The notes beneath the pieces are model-generated. The model was given only the letters and a program-made list of their open reading frames with translations. It was not told where the DNA came from and searched no databases. From Macrotrachela quadricornifera (Eukaryota > Rotifera > Eurotatoria > Philodinida > Philodinidae): DNA of 64,000 nucleotides. Below are positions 11,297 through 21,520 of this stretch, in pieces. Location of the stretch: assembly GCA_022393335.1 (NCBI GenBank), contig JAJEKB010020635.1:168850-232849 (forward strand). The letters are read 5' to 3'. The translations under genes were made by a program, and so were the position numbers. Each line of letters opens with the position of its first letter. Positions within the stretch are counted from its first letter, which is position 1.

Positions 11297-11929
11297 TCCT
11301 AGATATAAATAACATAACTCATTTTGTAAATAATATTATTGTTGTTTTCAAGTATAAACGGCGCGCTTAGAATTATTTAAGATTTGTCTAGTTGTTTTGG
11401 TACTATTGGCCCTGTTTTTCTCAAAAAACTTCGATTCATAGGAAAAAAGTGTTGTATAAATGCATCACTTTCATATACTGAATTCTTAATCCTGAAAACT
11501 ACTTTTTGTAGACACGTGCGATATATTAATCATGTTTTTAGATTTTTGCTTACGAATTTCTTTAAGACTTTCTACGTTAATAAATTTGAAAATATTTGTA
11601 AGTCTTGTTTGATCAATCTAGGATCGAGTGAATCAACGTGTCAATGAATGTTACTTGTCTTATAAACTTGTAAGAAAAATGTCAAAAAGAAACATCGAAA
11701 CTGTATTTCATTTATCTCATTTCTACTGCACAATGTATAATTGAGAGAAAAACAGACAATACATATTCAAAAGACCAACCAGTGTGTTTGTCAGAAGATG
11801 AATCGACCTAAATGTATTAACTCGAAACTAGAAAGATTTAAAATTTTCTGTTTTGAATCGAACTAGATATATACATCATAAGATGAAGATATCTGATGAG
11901 TCTCTTAAGAGTAGCAACGGATTCGGTCA
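11297..11929. other. Intergenic, no gene seen
   Basis: AT-rich spacer between two foldback repeats. A short frame at 11384-11647 has no recognisable features. Confidence 0.5.
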
Positions 11930-12416
11930 ATGAATTTTATATCAAATGAAAGTTTGTCGAAAACGAGACTTTGTTCATAATAAATAGTCAGTGTTATCAA
12001 AACATTTTAATATTGAACTTAAAAAAGGTTTAGAAATTTTATTAAGCCACTTTTTCGAGATAAAACTTTAAAAAATCCATTTTTATGTATATGCATGGAA
12101 GACATTCGGTTTTTCAATGAAATTAGATTTTTTTCATTAACTTTACAACTTTAGATACTTCCGAATATACTCATTAGACACAATTATTTCTACTGCATCT
12201 GATAAATATATTTGGAGGTATATGTGATTGCGAAATTAATGAAAAAAATTTTTGTATAGTTCAACGAGCTCTATCTAGCCATGTAAAAATATCTAAGAAA
12301 AAATGTAAAATTTCTAAAACTTTTTAAGTTCAATAATAAAATGGTTTGATAATACTGACTATTTAGTATGAACAAAATCTCGTTTTCGATAAGCTTTCAT
12401 TTGGTATGAAATTCAT
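11930..12416. repeat. Foldback repeat with about 115-bp arms
   Basis: The left arm 11930-12045 is the inverted copy of about 12301-12416, roughly 88% identical. Shared blocks include TCGAAAACGAGA, AAATAGTCAGT and ATTGAACTTAAAAA. The spacer of about 255 bp has no coding frame. No clear target-site duplication was found at the outer ends. Confidence 0.75.
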
Positions 12417-12748
12417 TATTTATTCTTTTTGAAATTATAGTGTTACTCGCCTAGAATAATATTATTTCAAACTCTATATGATTCATTTGCATCCTCACAT
12501 TTTAAATAATCGTACTTTTTCTGTTTTTTTATTTGCTTCTTAACCTACATAGTACGTTTCGAATGACTACGACCGTGAATTACTTGCAGAAACGAAAAAA
12601 AAATCTATAATAAAATTGTAATCACTATAGCTCTTCAATCAAAAGATTTTAAAATTAATAAGTGTGGATGTACGAAAAGAACGAGGTAGTGGCGTTTTTT
12701 CTTCTCTGCCCACGTAGAAACCTCAAAAATTCATAACAACGAATCAGG

Positions 12749-12757
12749 TATAAAAGG
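12749..12757 (+). promoter_or_regulatory. TATA-box-like site of the Ly6-type gene
   Basis: TATAAAAGG lies 90 bp upstream of the start codon at 12839, a fitting place for a core promoter with a short 5' leader. Confidence 0.5.
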
Positions 12758-12838
12758 ACATAACTAGTTCTCATATTTTATCACTCTTCAACTACAATTA
12801 ACAGCACATATCGAACTTTATAGACGCTCACGAAAGCC

Positions 12839-13352
12839 ATGATCAAAGGTACCAATTTTCTTCTTATTGCTCTCATTTTGATAGGTGAGTAAAATTTTTC
12901 TGATTGTTGAATGTAACTTCGGAAGTACAAATATTTAGTTGTTCAACATAATACATTCGGTCTCAATTGTTATCATTGTAATTTTGGCACTGATGGTTGT
13001 GGTACGTCATTCAATTCGAAGGGTAATGGTGTTATACAAGTCTCAGCATCGACAAATATATATTGTGCGGTACGTAGTCTTTGGACAAAATTTCTAAACA
13101 ATACGACTTAATTTTTTTTAGAAAAAAGTATACGCTAGTAACACAAACGCAATTTCTCGAGACGGATCATCGGCATCAGCATGTTCGGCGGGAACTATAA
13201 CCGTAACCGCCAGTACTTCCGGTACTATCGACGATGGATACACTGTCTACTGTTGTACCACAGATCTTTGTAATGGATCTTCGATGAAATCAGCAAGTGT
13301 TCTGCTGGCGATGGCAATTGCTACATTGAACTTCCTTTTTTTTATGAACTGA
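12839..13352 (+). CDS. Ly6/uPAR three-finger protein, likely GPI-anchored (3 exons)
   Basis: Three exons, 12839-12884, 12939-13069 and 13122-13352, join through GT-AG introns of 54 and 52 nt (donors GTGAGT and GTACGT). The result is one 135-residue frame. Residues 1-15 are a hydrophobic signal peptide (MIKGTNFLLIALILI). The mature part has eight cysteines in Ly6 order, opening with CYHC and closing with YCCTTDLCN, the family's CC-x3-D-x-C-N signature. The C-terminus ends in a hydrophobic tail (VLLAMAIATLNFLFFMN) typical of a GPI-attachment signal. Such proteins sit on the outer leaflet of the plasma membrane or are secreted, and bind receptors or channels; the partner here is unknown. The first intron falls just after the signal peptide, as in other Ly6 genes. 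A TATA-like box lies 90 bp upstream. Confidence 0.85.
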
Positions 13353-13443
13353 ACATCGACTATGGATCATTTAATAGACAATCTAAAATACCTTATAATT
13401 TTTATATTTGATTCCAGATTATTCCTTTTTTTTTTATTTTACA

Positions 13444-13449
13444 AATAAA
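13444..13449 (+). promoter_or_regulatory. Polyadenylation signal AATAAA
   Basis: AATAAA lies about 90 bp after the stop codon of the Ly6-type gene, in T-rich sequence on the same strand. Confidence 0.5.
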
Positions 13450-15086
13450 TTTCTATTATTATTATTCTTAATAATTGTTTCCCAGAAACTAGTATTACAA
13501 TATTGAGCAAACAACACTAATGACATATGTGAACATAGGGTGAATATATCACGTTAGAAAGCTTTTGAGTATATGTACAAGATCGTTAAAGCAAATGAAA
13601 AATCGTCTATACAATGAGAAACAGAACTGAGGACAGAACATTTTTTTCTTTCCTGCTCTACTCTGTTCTATACTTAGCTGTGATAATAAATTTGATTTTG
13701 CAACAAAACAATACTTTTAAAAGAACGAAAAGTTGCCGCAAAATCAAATTCCTTACTCACTCAAATCGTTCAGTCTCATAAACATTGCATACGTACATTA
13801 CTATCTTTTCTTGTAGAACTAACCTATATTTACGAAAAAAATTGTGAATGTACGTTTCAAGTCGAAGTTTTGCAGCTCCTCTCTCCATCTCACGTTCCAT
13901 TACGGACCTTCCTTAGCAATCACAAGGATGCGCCAGTCATTTAGGCGCTATCTTGATAAAACGATCTCTGAACAAAAGCTCTCCAGCTCTGTTGCAAGAT
14001 CAGCTACTAATTTATTAATTAAAAGCATAATTAATATTCAATGAATATTCAATTAATTGCAAAATAATTCATATCTGGGACATTAACTAATTGACTATTA
14101 ATTCATCGCATAATCAATCAATTAATTGGTATTTAATAATTCGCTGAATATTGCTATTTTCCAACTACTTTTTTTAAAAATCGCCATAGGCGAAATAGTT
14201 TAACACAACAACAACAATAGTATTTCCATCAAAAATATCTGAAAAGCAATAATTAAAGTTCTTTATCATTTATAATTAATTATCATAAGTTTTGTTTGAA
14301 TAACGTCAATATTAATGCGTCCGAGTTTCTCTAGATTCAAACAAGTATATTAAGGTTTCTTGTGGAATTAGATATTTGAGTATGACAAGGTTATGCATCT
14401 GTTAAATCAATCATTAGAAAAATAAAAGACAGAATAAATAATTAATGAATAGTAACAAAAGAAATGAATATTAAAACGGGAATGAAAATCAAACAAAGTG
14501 CTGCTGAAACTGCAAATATAAATACCATCCATTGTTTATCTGATATCGATATAGCTCTTGATCAAATGATGTTATTATAAATATGGAATATAATTGTTAC
14601 ATCTGTTCAACTAATAACTTGTTAAATGAAATTTGTAAGTTACACGATTTATAGTTTGTGTAAACCAATGATCACAATAGACGATTAGGAAATGAACTCT
14701 ATAATGCTATAGTAATACCATTTACTGGAACTAAAGATTTTCTAAAACTTACGATTTATTACACTTTTATGAAATCATTTTAGAAATATTAGGAATTAAG
14801 ATTTGACTATTGAACACAAATAAAAAAAACTATGGAATTTCATTGATATAATTTCACAAACGTTTGACATGAGAAACAAACCTTTGGCATAGAGAATAGA
14901 AAAAAATCTATAATGATCATTGGATTTATTTAACTTAATCATATAATTTACTTAAAAGAGACAATGTATTTATAAATAAATGTTTACAACGACAGTAAAT
15001 TCTATAATCCCCACCATACAAATGTTTTTAAAATGTGCTACGATGGACTTGAATTATACATGGTACTTCCTTGTTCTCTTTCTCTT
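13450..15086. other. Intergenic, no gene seen
   Basis: AT-rich spacer. The part around 14010-14150 is dominated by TTAAT/AATTA low-complexity sequence. Short frames at 13844 and 14980 are not supported. Confidence 0.55.
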
Positions 15087-17450
15087 ACAATGGAACGGTT
15101 GGACATGTCAAGCGAAATATCTTGAAATTTTTCGGCCATTCTCTTGCATTCAGTGTCAAACTACTAAGGCCAGAATATGAGCTGCTGATGAGCAGATCTG
15201 ATGTAGATACCAAAATTTCAATCCGTAGAAATTTACGTATAATAGGATGCTCAGACTATGTTAAAATACATTTAACTAATCTTGAAAACTTTAATGCATT
15301 GATATTTAGGGCTTAATTTTTGTATAACATTCTGAATTCAGATCGATGTTTTCTAAGTCGTTCGAAGCATGTCGATATCAGATAGCCAGATTGAGACAAG
15401 AGAATAATCTCTAGTTAGATATTACGCTTAAATGCATTAATGCATTATTTTCTAACAATTTTACAACTGATATTCTATTGGTTTTGCATAATCTCGATCA
15501 AATAAAATTTTCCATTCGTTCTTACAGAGATTTTCTACCCCACTTATTCACTGTATATTATCTATGTCAGATATATAGAGATTAATTTCTTGATTAGAAA
15601 ATGAATATTCTCAACGTTGCAAAGCATATTCTTTTATTGACGGAACATGATTTTGGTTCCGAAGAGCAAACGACAACGACTGCTGACGAGATGTCTACTT
15701 CAAGAATGTTGTTCAAAGTTTTGAAAGATTTTAAAGACAGCTACTTGAATGAACTTTTCTCTAATGACACTCTTGACTTCGATGATGAGTTTGATGGAAT
15801 ATCCGAGGAGGAAGAGAGTAGTGAAGAGACGGACGAGTATGATGAGATCCAAGACCGAGATGTTCGAGATTATTTCACGTTAGAAGAAATGGAAATGATC
15901 GTTCTTTGGGTGGATCAGCACCCGAACTACACAATATCAAGTATTAAGAATCGATTTCGCAAGGTTAAATCAATGTCATATATCCAGAGATTCAGGAAAT
16001 ACATCGATCAAAATGGTACCAGGGTGGACAAATTGAATAAAATCAAGGAATTTATGTTAAACGAATTTCATTTGAAAAGAACTGTCGAGAAAGAGGCAGT
16101 GCACGATGCTGACCTGCAATTGTTTGCAGTGCAAAAGGCAAGAGAATTGGAATGGGACAGTTTTGTGGCAAGTGAGTCATTCATTACAACGTTCAAGAAG
16201 CAAAATAGAATATCATCAAGACGATACAACAAATTGGTCAGTAGGTCAACAAATACGAGAAATGCATGTTCTCTTGAGGGTAATTAGTCTTATCAAAATC
16301 TGTTGTAGTTCTGATCGTTTAATTTATTCTAGATGCTCATCATTGGGTTGAAAATAATCGATCATTGCTGGCTAAATATACACCCAATCAGATATTAAAT
16401 AGTGATCACTGTTCTTTTCAACAGGAGTATGTTGCACCACGTACTCTCTCTTACACAGGTGAACGAACTACACTAGTGGCTGTGAAAAAGAAGTACAATA
16501 TCACTCACTCATGCACGGCACAGCCTATTTGTTCGGCTGATGGTCATCTGCTGGATAAGTTTCTATTAATCCTCCAGGAAAAAGCCAATAGCTTCGGCCC
16601 AAGAGTCCAGAGAGATCTAATCGTACCACCTAACGTGGTAGTACGAGCATCTAAATCTGGAAAGAGTAGTAATGAGATTCATCATATTTTTTTAACACAG
16701 GTGCTTCATCCTTGTGCTCCAGACGAATTCCTTTTGATACTCGATTCTTGGAAAACTCAAACTGGTCTAGATAAATTTAGAAAAGTTTTTCCAGATCGGA
16801 AAAATAGCTTGTTAATCCTGCCTGAAAGATCAACTGGTCATATACAACCACTGGATTTATCCGTATTTCGTTCGTGGAGACGATTTCATGAGAAAATCGA
16901 ACACTACACACATATTAATCGAACAGAGATTGATATGACGTATCGACAATACTTTATCAACCTCCATTCCTTCATTCATAACCAGTTATCTGCTCCAGTC
17001 TTTCGAAATCTAATCAAGTCAGGTTTCATCGATGCAACGATAGTCAATGGTACTGTTCGAGAAATCAATAAACCGAAAGACGTTTGTTTCAAATTCCATA
17101 AAATTTTTTGTTCGATATCTGATTGTGAAGAACGAACTCTCTTAATATGTGCTTGGTGTAAAAAGCACTATTGTCACTATCATCTTGTTCAAGACCTACA
17201 TCTTCATTTGTAGTCAATTGTGTTGATGTTCTAATTGCGCTGCTTATCATTTTGAAATCAAATAAAAAGAAAGGATCCTATTGATTACTAGCTGTTATAC
17301 GTAAATTTCTACGGATTGAAATTTTGGTATCTACATCAGATCTGCTCATCAGCAGCTCATATTCTGGCCTTAGTAGTTTGACACTGAATGCAAGAGAATG
17401 GCCGAAAAATTTCAAGATATTTCGCTTGACATGTCCAACCGTTCCATTGT
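15087..17450 (+). mobile_element. Complete pogo/Tigger-like DNA transposon with 156-bp TIRs
   Basis: Positions 15087-15242 and 17295-17450 are inverted copies of each other. Read base by base, I find no difference over 156 bp. The outer ends read ACAATGGAAC and GTTCCATTGT. Between them lies a full DDE transposase gene with one intron. The left boundary has TA at 15086-15087, but the right side reads TT rather than TA, so the expected TA target duplication is not clean. Identical TIRs and an unbroken spliced frame point to recent activity. A GC-richer 35-bp minisatellite abuts the right end. Confidence 0.85.
15601..17213 (+). CDS. Pogo/Tigger-like DDE transposase (2 exons)
   Basis: Exon 1 (15601-16279) and exon 2 (16333-17213) join across a 53-nt GT-AG intron to give 519 residues in one frame. 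The order is an acidic N-terminal stretch (residues about 58-85), then helix-turn-helix/CENPB-like DNA-binding segments (about 95-215, including SFITTFKKQNRISSRRYNKL), then a DDE_1 catalytic core. Candidate catalytic acids are in ILNSDHCSF, LLILDSW and IQPLDLSVF. The last motif is diagnostic of the Tigger/pogo group (QPLD before FR.W). The C-terminus carries a Cys/His cluster, CAWCKKHYCHYH. The enzyme cuts and pastes its element by binding the TIRs. Without the intron the frame would stop at 16287, so splicing is needed for a full product. No defect was found. Confidence 0.8.
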
Positions 17451-17690
17451 TGGATCGGACTTTTACAGATATGCGTCAGGCATCTTTAACAGGATTGTTC
17501 CTGCTATGCGTTAGGTGTTCGCCATTGGACTCTTCTCGCCCTACCTCACACCCTCTTTCACAGGACTTTTTTCACCATACCTGGAACCTCTGTTACAGAG
17601 CTTTTCCCGCCGTGCGTGAGGTATCTTTCACAGAGCTTGTCCCGCCGGGTATCAGGTATCTTCAACAGGACTCTTCTCATCGGACTGAAG
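17450..17690. repeat. Degenerate 35-bp minisatellite, about 6-7 copies
   Basis: Units start ACAG(A/G)(G/A)CTTTT, pass a CCCGCC or equivalent block and end near GTATCTTTC. At least four consecutive units measure exactly 35 bp. It begins immediately at the right end of the pogo-like transposon and is GC-richer than its surroundings. Confidence 0.75.
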
Positions 17691-17799
17691 CTGACATCCT
17701 CACTCGCATCCACTCTGGGCATGATCACTCTCAAATTTGCATTGAACTGCGTCATTTGATGAGAAAATGAGTAAAATCACGGTCTCTTATAACTTGGAT

Positions 17800-18672
17800 G
17801 AAGTTTCACGCATGCCTCCCTTTCTCATCGCCAATCACTCAGCTGACTTTCCTTAGCATTCAAGAAACTGATGCGGATAGTTCCATGACGCTATCTCTCA
17901 CGATGACTAAATACATATCGAACAGACTTATCAGAATCTCGATCTATATTGATCGGGATGAAATTTCACCCAGCCACTTCCGTACACCCTGTTTGGTGAT
18001 TCCAACCCCACGTTGACTTTCCTCAGGAGTTAAGGAAGTAGTGTGGAACGTTTTGTGATGCTAGCTGTCACAGAGACTCAATACATAGCAAACAGACAAA
18101 CATTCTTCTCTATATATAGATACGTCATCGTTGAGTCAAGAAAAAGAAGAAATACGCTGTTTTTGTGAGCTATACGAAACAAATGGATACACCATAGTTG
18201 TGAATCAAGGAAACACTCGTATACATTTTCCTCTTATAATCTATTAGAAACCTAAGATTTTCACACTTAGACCAAAGAATTATCGATAAAAAACGATTAA
18301 TCTGAGAAACATAACAAATTCTCTAAATTTTTGGAAAATTGACGCAAAGTTCAATGTGATATCACTTGACCGAAATTTCACTCACACGCCCCCTCTCTAC
18401 TTCTATAATGGTGAGAACACTCTTTAAAACTACCTCTCAACTCAGAAAATCATCGTCGAAACCTTGACAATGTTAGCTACTATCGCACTATATGGGTGAT
18501 ATCCCAGCCACACCTAGACAACCACACCCAAGGTGGGTAACCCCGCTATGACCTTCCTCCGGGCCTGGGATGCACCATGGAAAGTTTGGTGACGCTAGCT
18601 CGTACAGAAGCCGAATGCATGAAGAACAAACAAACAGACAGACAAACATTCTTCTTTATATATATAGATTAA
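17800..18672 (+). repeat. Diverged dispersed-repeat copies with CAAACATTCTTCT...TATATAGAT ends
   Basis: Three related segments recur here. Each has a TGANGCTA..CT.(T/A)CACAGA block followed by an AAACAGACAAACATTC-type tail and a TATATATAGAT end (tails near 17920-17960, 18085-18122 and 18620-18670). The last copy is GC-richer (CCCAGCCACACC, GGGTAACCCC). Such tails are common at the ends of interspersed retroposon-like repeats in invertebrates, but I cannot name the family. No open frame is present. Confidence 0.5.
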
Positions 18673-18739
18673 AGAAAATAATCTTATCACTATAATCTAC
18701 ACTGTAAAAAAAAATGGGATGTCTACTGAACTTTAAAGG

Positions 18740-19770
18740 TTTGGCGCAGTTTTACGAAACGATTTTAAGTTCCGTCGCATACTAATCGTTTCGTAATTAT
18801 TATAAAGAACCTTTTTAAGTTCTGAAAATTGTAGAAGGTTCCGAAGCTTGTTTGCGAAACCCTCTAGAAGTTCCATGCATCATGTACTGAACTTTCGGTA
18901 GTTTCGTATCCTTTGTACAAAGCTACTGACGGTTTCGCATAGTATTTAAACGTTCCGTATATATTCTGCGAAACCAGTCATGATTTCGTAAATGCTTTAA
19001 TAGTTCTGGATACGTTGTACGAAACTAGTCATAGCTTCGTAAAAGATATACCGAACCAATACATCATTTACAAAACTATGAACAGTTTCGTACAATGTAC
19101 GCTGAACTTTTTCATATTTTACGGAACCACTGATAGTTTCGTGAAATAAGTAAAGGTTCTGTATAGCTTATACGAATTTATCGAAAGCTTCGTAAAGCAT
19201 TAAAAGGTTCAGCGTACATTGCACGAAACTGTTCATAGTTTCTTCAATGATGTAATGGTTTGGTATATCATCTATTAAACCATGGCTAGTTTCGCACAAT
19301 ATGTGCGGAACTATTAAAACACTTACAAAACTATGAATAATTTTGTAGAACTTATACGCAACCTTTAGATGCCATATGAAACTGCCGACAGTTTCGTAAC
19401 ACGTGTACTGAACCTTCAGATAATTGGCGCAGCTGTTAATGGCTTCGTGTAAAACGTACCAAACTATTATATGGTTTTTGAAACTAGCAAAGGTTTCGTA
19501 AAATATGGGCGGAACCTTTCCAACACTTGCGGAGTTGTTCATGACTTCGTAAGAGATGTACCGAACCATTATATCATTTATGAAACTATGAACAATTTCG
19601 CTTATTTTATGTTGAACCTTATAATATTTTACAAAGCTTTCAATTGATTCGTATGAGATATACGATACTTTTAGTTGTTTTACGAAATTGTCAACGGTTT
19701 TGAGCAAAAGATACAAAGTTATGAAAATTCCAGTACACGGTGCATGGAACTTCTAAATAGTTTCATAGTA
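18740..19770. repeat. 51-bp tandem array, about 20 diverged copies
   Basis: Several consecutive units measure exactly 51 bp between repeated (G/C)(T/C)TTCGTA(A/C) words. Each unit has an ACGAAACT-spacer-AGTTTCGT inverted pair followed by a GAACC word, so every unit could fold into a small stem. The period is a multiple of three, and the minus strand stays open from 19716 to 19168 (182 codons) with a 17-residue periodicity (YE.. then SF at fixed spacing). Coding is possible but unproven. Copies differ at many positions, so the array is old. Confidence 0.8.
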
Positions 19771-20049
19771 AAACTTCTAAACTCTCTTCAATTTTTAGCA
19801 CTTAGAAAGATTCTGTATGAAAACTACGAAACAATCTTCATGCTACAACACTTAAAATCGTCTCATAAAATAGTACCAAATCTTTAAAATTCGTTAAAAC
19901 ATCAATTTTTTTAGAGTCTGCTAACTCAAATAAGCCTTGTATGAGCTATGTTTAGAAAACTCATAGAAAGGCAGAGATAGAACCCAAACATAGATTTTAA
20001 AAATTATCGATTCCGCAACGAAACAGTCTTAAGTAGTTACGAGACGTAC

Positions 20050-20395
20050 TGTTTGATAGGTCTCAAAAAGTTGCACGTATTACTCCTGAGATAGCCGTCA
20101 AAAAAATTACTGATAGTATTCCAAGATAGTCGTCGAAAAGTTACTAACAGTAGTCCGAGATAGCCTTCAGAAAGTCACCAATGGTACGCTGCGATAGCGC
20201 TCAAAAAGTTACCTAAAGTACCCCAAGATAGCCCTCGAAAAGTGACTTATAGTGTCCTAACATACCCCTCAGAAATTTACTTATAGTATCTCAAGATAGT
20301 CCTTAAAATGTTACTAATGGCACGTTGAGATAGCCCTCAAAAACTTACCTATAGTACCCTTAAATATGCGTTAATAACTTACGGAACCTTTTTGT
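20050..20395. repeat. 34-bp tandem array, about 10 copies
   Basis: Units begin AAGTTAC(T/C), contain a GTA.(T/C)C(C/T) word and then GAGATAGCC(C/T)TCA. Two adjacent units measure exactly 34 bp, and neighbours agree within a base or two. It is unrelated in sequence to the 51-bp array just upstream. Confidence 0.75.
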
Positions 20396-20640
20396 TCATT
20401 ACTCATTCACCGTTTTGTTTTGATGGTGCAGCCTATGTATATATATACACGAATGAGTTCACAGAAAATTATTGCCATGCAGAGGACGTTTTAAGTAGCC
20501 TTAAGGATCTGTTAAAAATTTACGGAACCCTTTTGTCCACTACTCATTCACCGTTTTGTTTCGCCAGTGCAAGCTATATATATATACGAGTGAGTTCATG
20601 AAAAATTATCGTTATATAGTAGATGTTTTAAGATTAAGTG
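20379..20640. repeat. Two-copy direct repeat, about 141-bp period
   Basis: TTACGGAACC(T/C)TTTTGT(T/C)CA at about 20380 recurs at 20520. Both copies are followed by TACTCATTCACCGTTTTGTTT, a TA-rich stretch and GAGTTCA, then an AAAATTAT(T/C)G block. Identity is about 80%. Confidence 0.7.
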
Positions 20641-20668
20641 CTTGTGTAAATATCTTGTCACATTGTAG

Positions 20669-21085
20669 AAGACGTCCTGCGCATCATTAAGTAAGGACAT
20701 TTTTGATAAACTAGTATCTTAATTAATTAATTAATTTTATATAATTACAGGTTCAATGGCAACACTGCCGAACCGAATATTTTCCGAAACCTTGCAAATT
20801 AGTGAGTAAGTTTGCTGTTTTCAATAAATGATTTTCTTTTCTGTTATAGATTGGCCTCCACATGGAATTCGTGGGTATATTAATCATCTAATCCAGAATA
20901 ACTTGTGTTTTATTTCAGAACCATCTTTCTATCAAAATCGTCAGTAAGTTTCACTATGCAAAATCATCATATTTATATTCTCGTTTTAGGTCAACACACA
21001 TATGAAGTATATGAGTAAGTTTATTCTATTATATACAATTAATTCAATTGCTCCTTATTGTAGACTAATTCGAAAAACTACTTGA
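20669..21085 (+). CDS. Chain of micro-exons with one continuous frame (5' end not found)
   Basis: Six segments are each bounded by strong splice sites: 20669-20690 (22 nt), 20751-20805 (55), 20850-20874 (25), 20919-20943 (25), 20990-21014 (25) and 21064-21085 (to a TGA). Donors are GTAAGG, GTAAGT, GTATAT, GTAAGT and GTAAGT; acceptors are T-rich ending CAG/TAG; introns are 60, 44, 44, 46 and 49 nt. Joined in this order the segments stay in a single frame for 57 codons to the stop, although most exons are not multiples of three. No domain is recognised. Upstream exons, if any, would lie within the repeat arrays. It could be a micro-exon gene, the 3' end of an element-encoded gene, or a coincidence of splice-like sequences. 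Confidence 0.45.
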
Positions 21086-21151
21086 TAATTAAATGTAATT
21101 TTTAACTGTTGAAGGGATCTCTAGAGGTATTCAAACAGTTTAATTTCCCCG

Positions 21152-21215
21152 TTGCATCCGTAAGTTGATCTAATTTAGATATGAAAAGCAAAATGAGATC
21201 AACTTACGGATGCAA
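21152..21215. repeat. Perfect 20-bp hairpin, 24-nt loop
   Basis: TTGCATCCGTAAGTTGATCT at 21152-21171 is exactly mirrored at 21196-21215. It lies between the last micro-exon and the long palindrome. Confidence 0.8.
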
Positions 21216-21234
21216 TATGGAGATCACTGTAAAA

Positions 21235-21520
21235 AAAAGTATCTTTACCGAACCAAAAAACAGATCGGGGGGCGGATACACGGTTCGATCCTTTTTTGGT
21301 TTCGTAAAAAGAAAGTTTCGTGCCAAACTTCTTTTTAATGAACGACAAAAAAGGTTTCGTACTGAGCCTTGTGTACAAAACCTTTTTTGTCGTTCATTAA
21401 AAAGAAGTTTGGCACGAAACTTTCTTTTTACGAAACCAAAAAAGGATCGGACCGTGTATCCGCCCCCCCCCCCCCCCGATCTGTTTTTTGGTTCGGTAAA
21501 GATCCTTTTTTTTTACAGTG
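21235..21520. repeat. Near-perfect 286-bp palindrome with CACTGTAAAAAAAA ends
   Basis: The two arms of about 130 bp mirror each other almost completely around a short centre near 21370-21380. The main difference is a homopolymer, six G on the left (near 21271) against about sixteen C on the right (21463-21478). Arms contain GGTTTCGTA, ACGAAAC and CCGAACC words related to the 51-bp array. It is likely a short foldback element of the same family as the outer unit ends. Confidence 0.8.

Larger units (their letters stand above)
18700..21520. mobile_element. Composite 2.8-kb unit bounded by CACTGTAAAAAAAA inverted ends
   Basis: The left end CACTGTAAAAAAAAA (18700-18714) is mirrored by TTTTTTTTTACAGTG ending at 21520, and both are flanked by TA (18698-18699 and 21521-21522), as for a TA-target element. 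Inside are a 51-bp tandem array, a 34-bp array, a 141-bp duplication, a chain of short splice-flanked exons, a 20-bp hairpin and a 286-bp palindrome that carries its own CACTGTAAAA ends. The subterminal sequence on both sides shares GAACC and TTTCGTA words with the arrays. No transposase frame was found. It could be one non-autonomous element that captured repeats, or an array flanked by separate copies of one short element. Confidence 0.5.

Noticed and set aside
18740..20395. CRISPR-like array
   Set aside because: Repeats are direct, diverged and gap-free with no unique spacers, in a eukaryotic genome; they are minisatellites.
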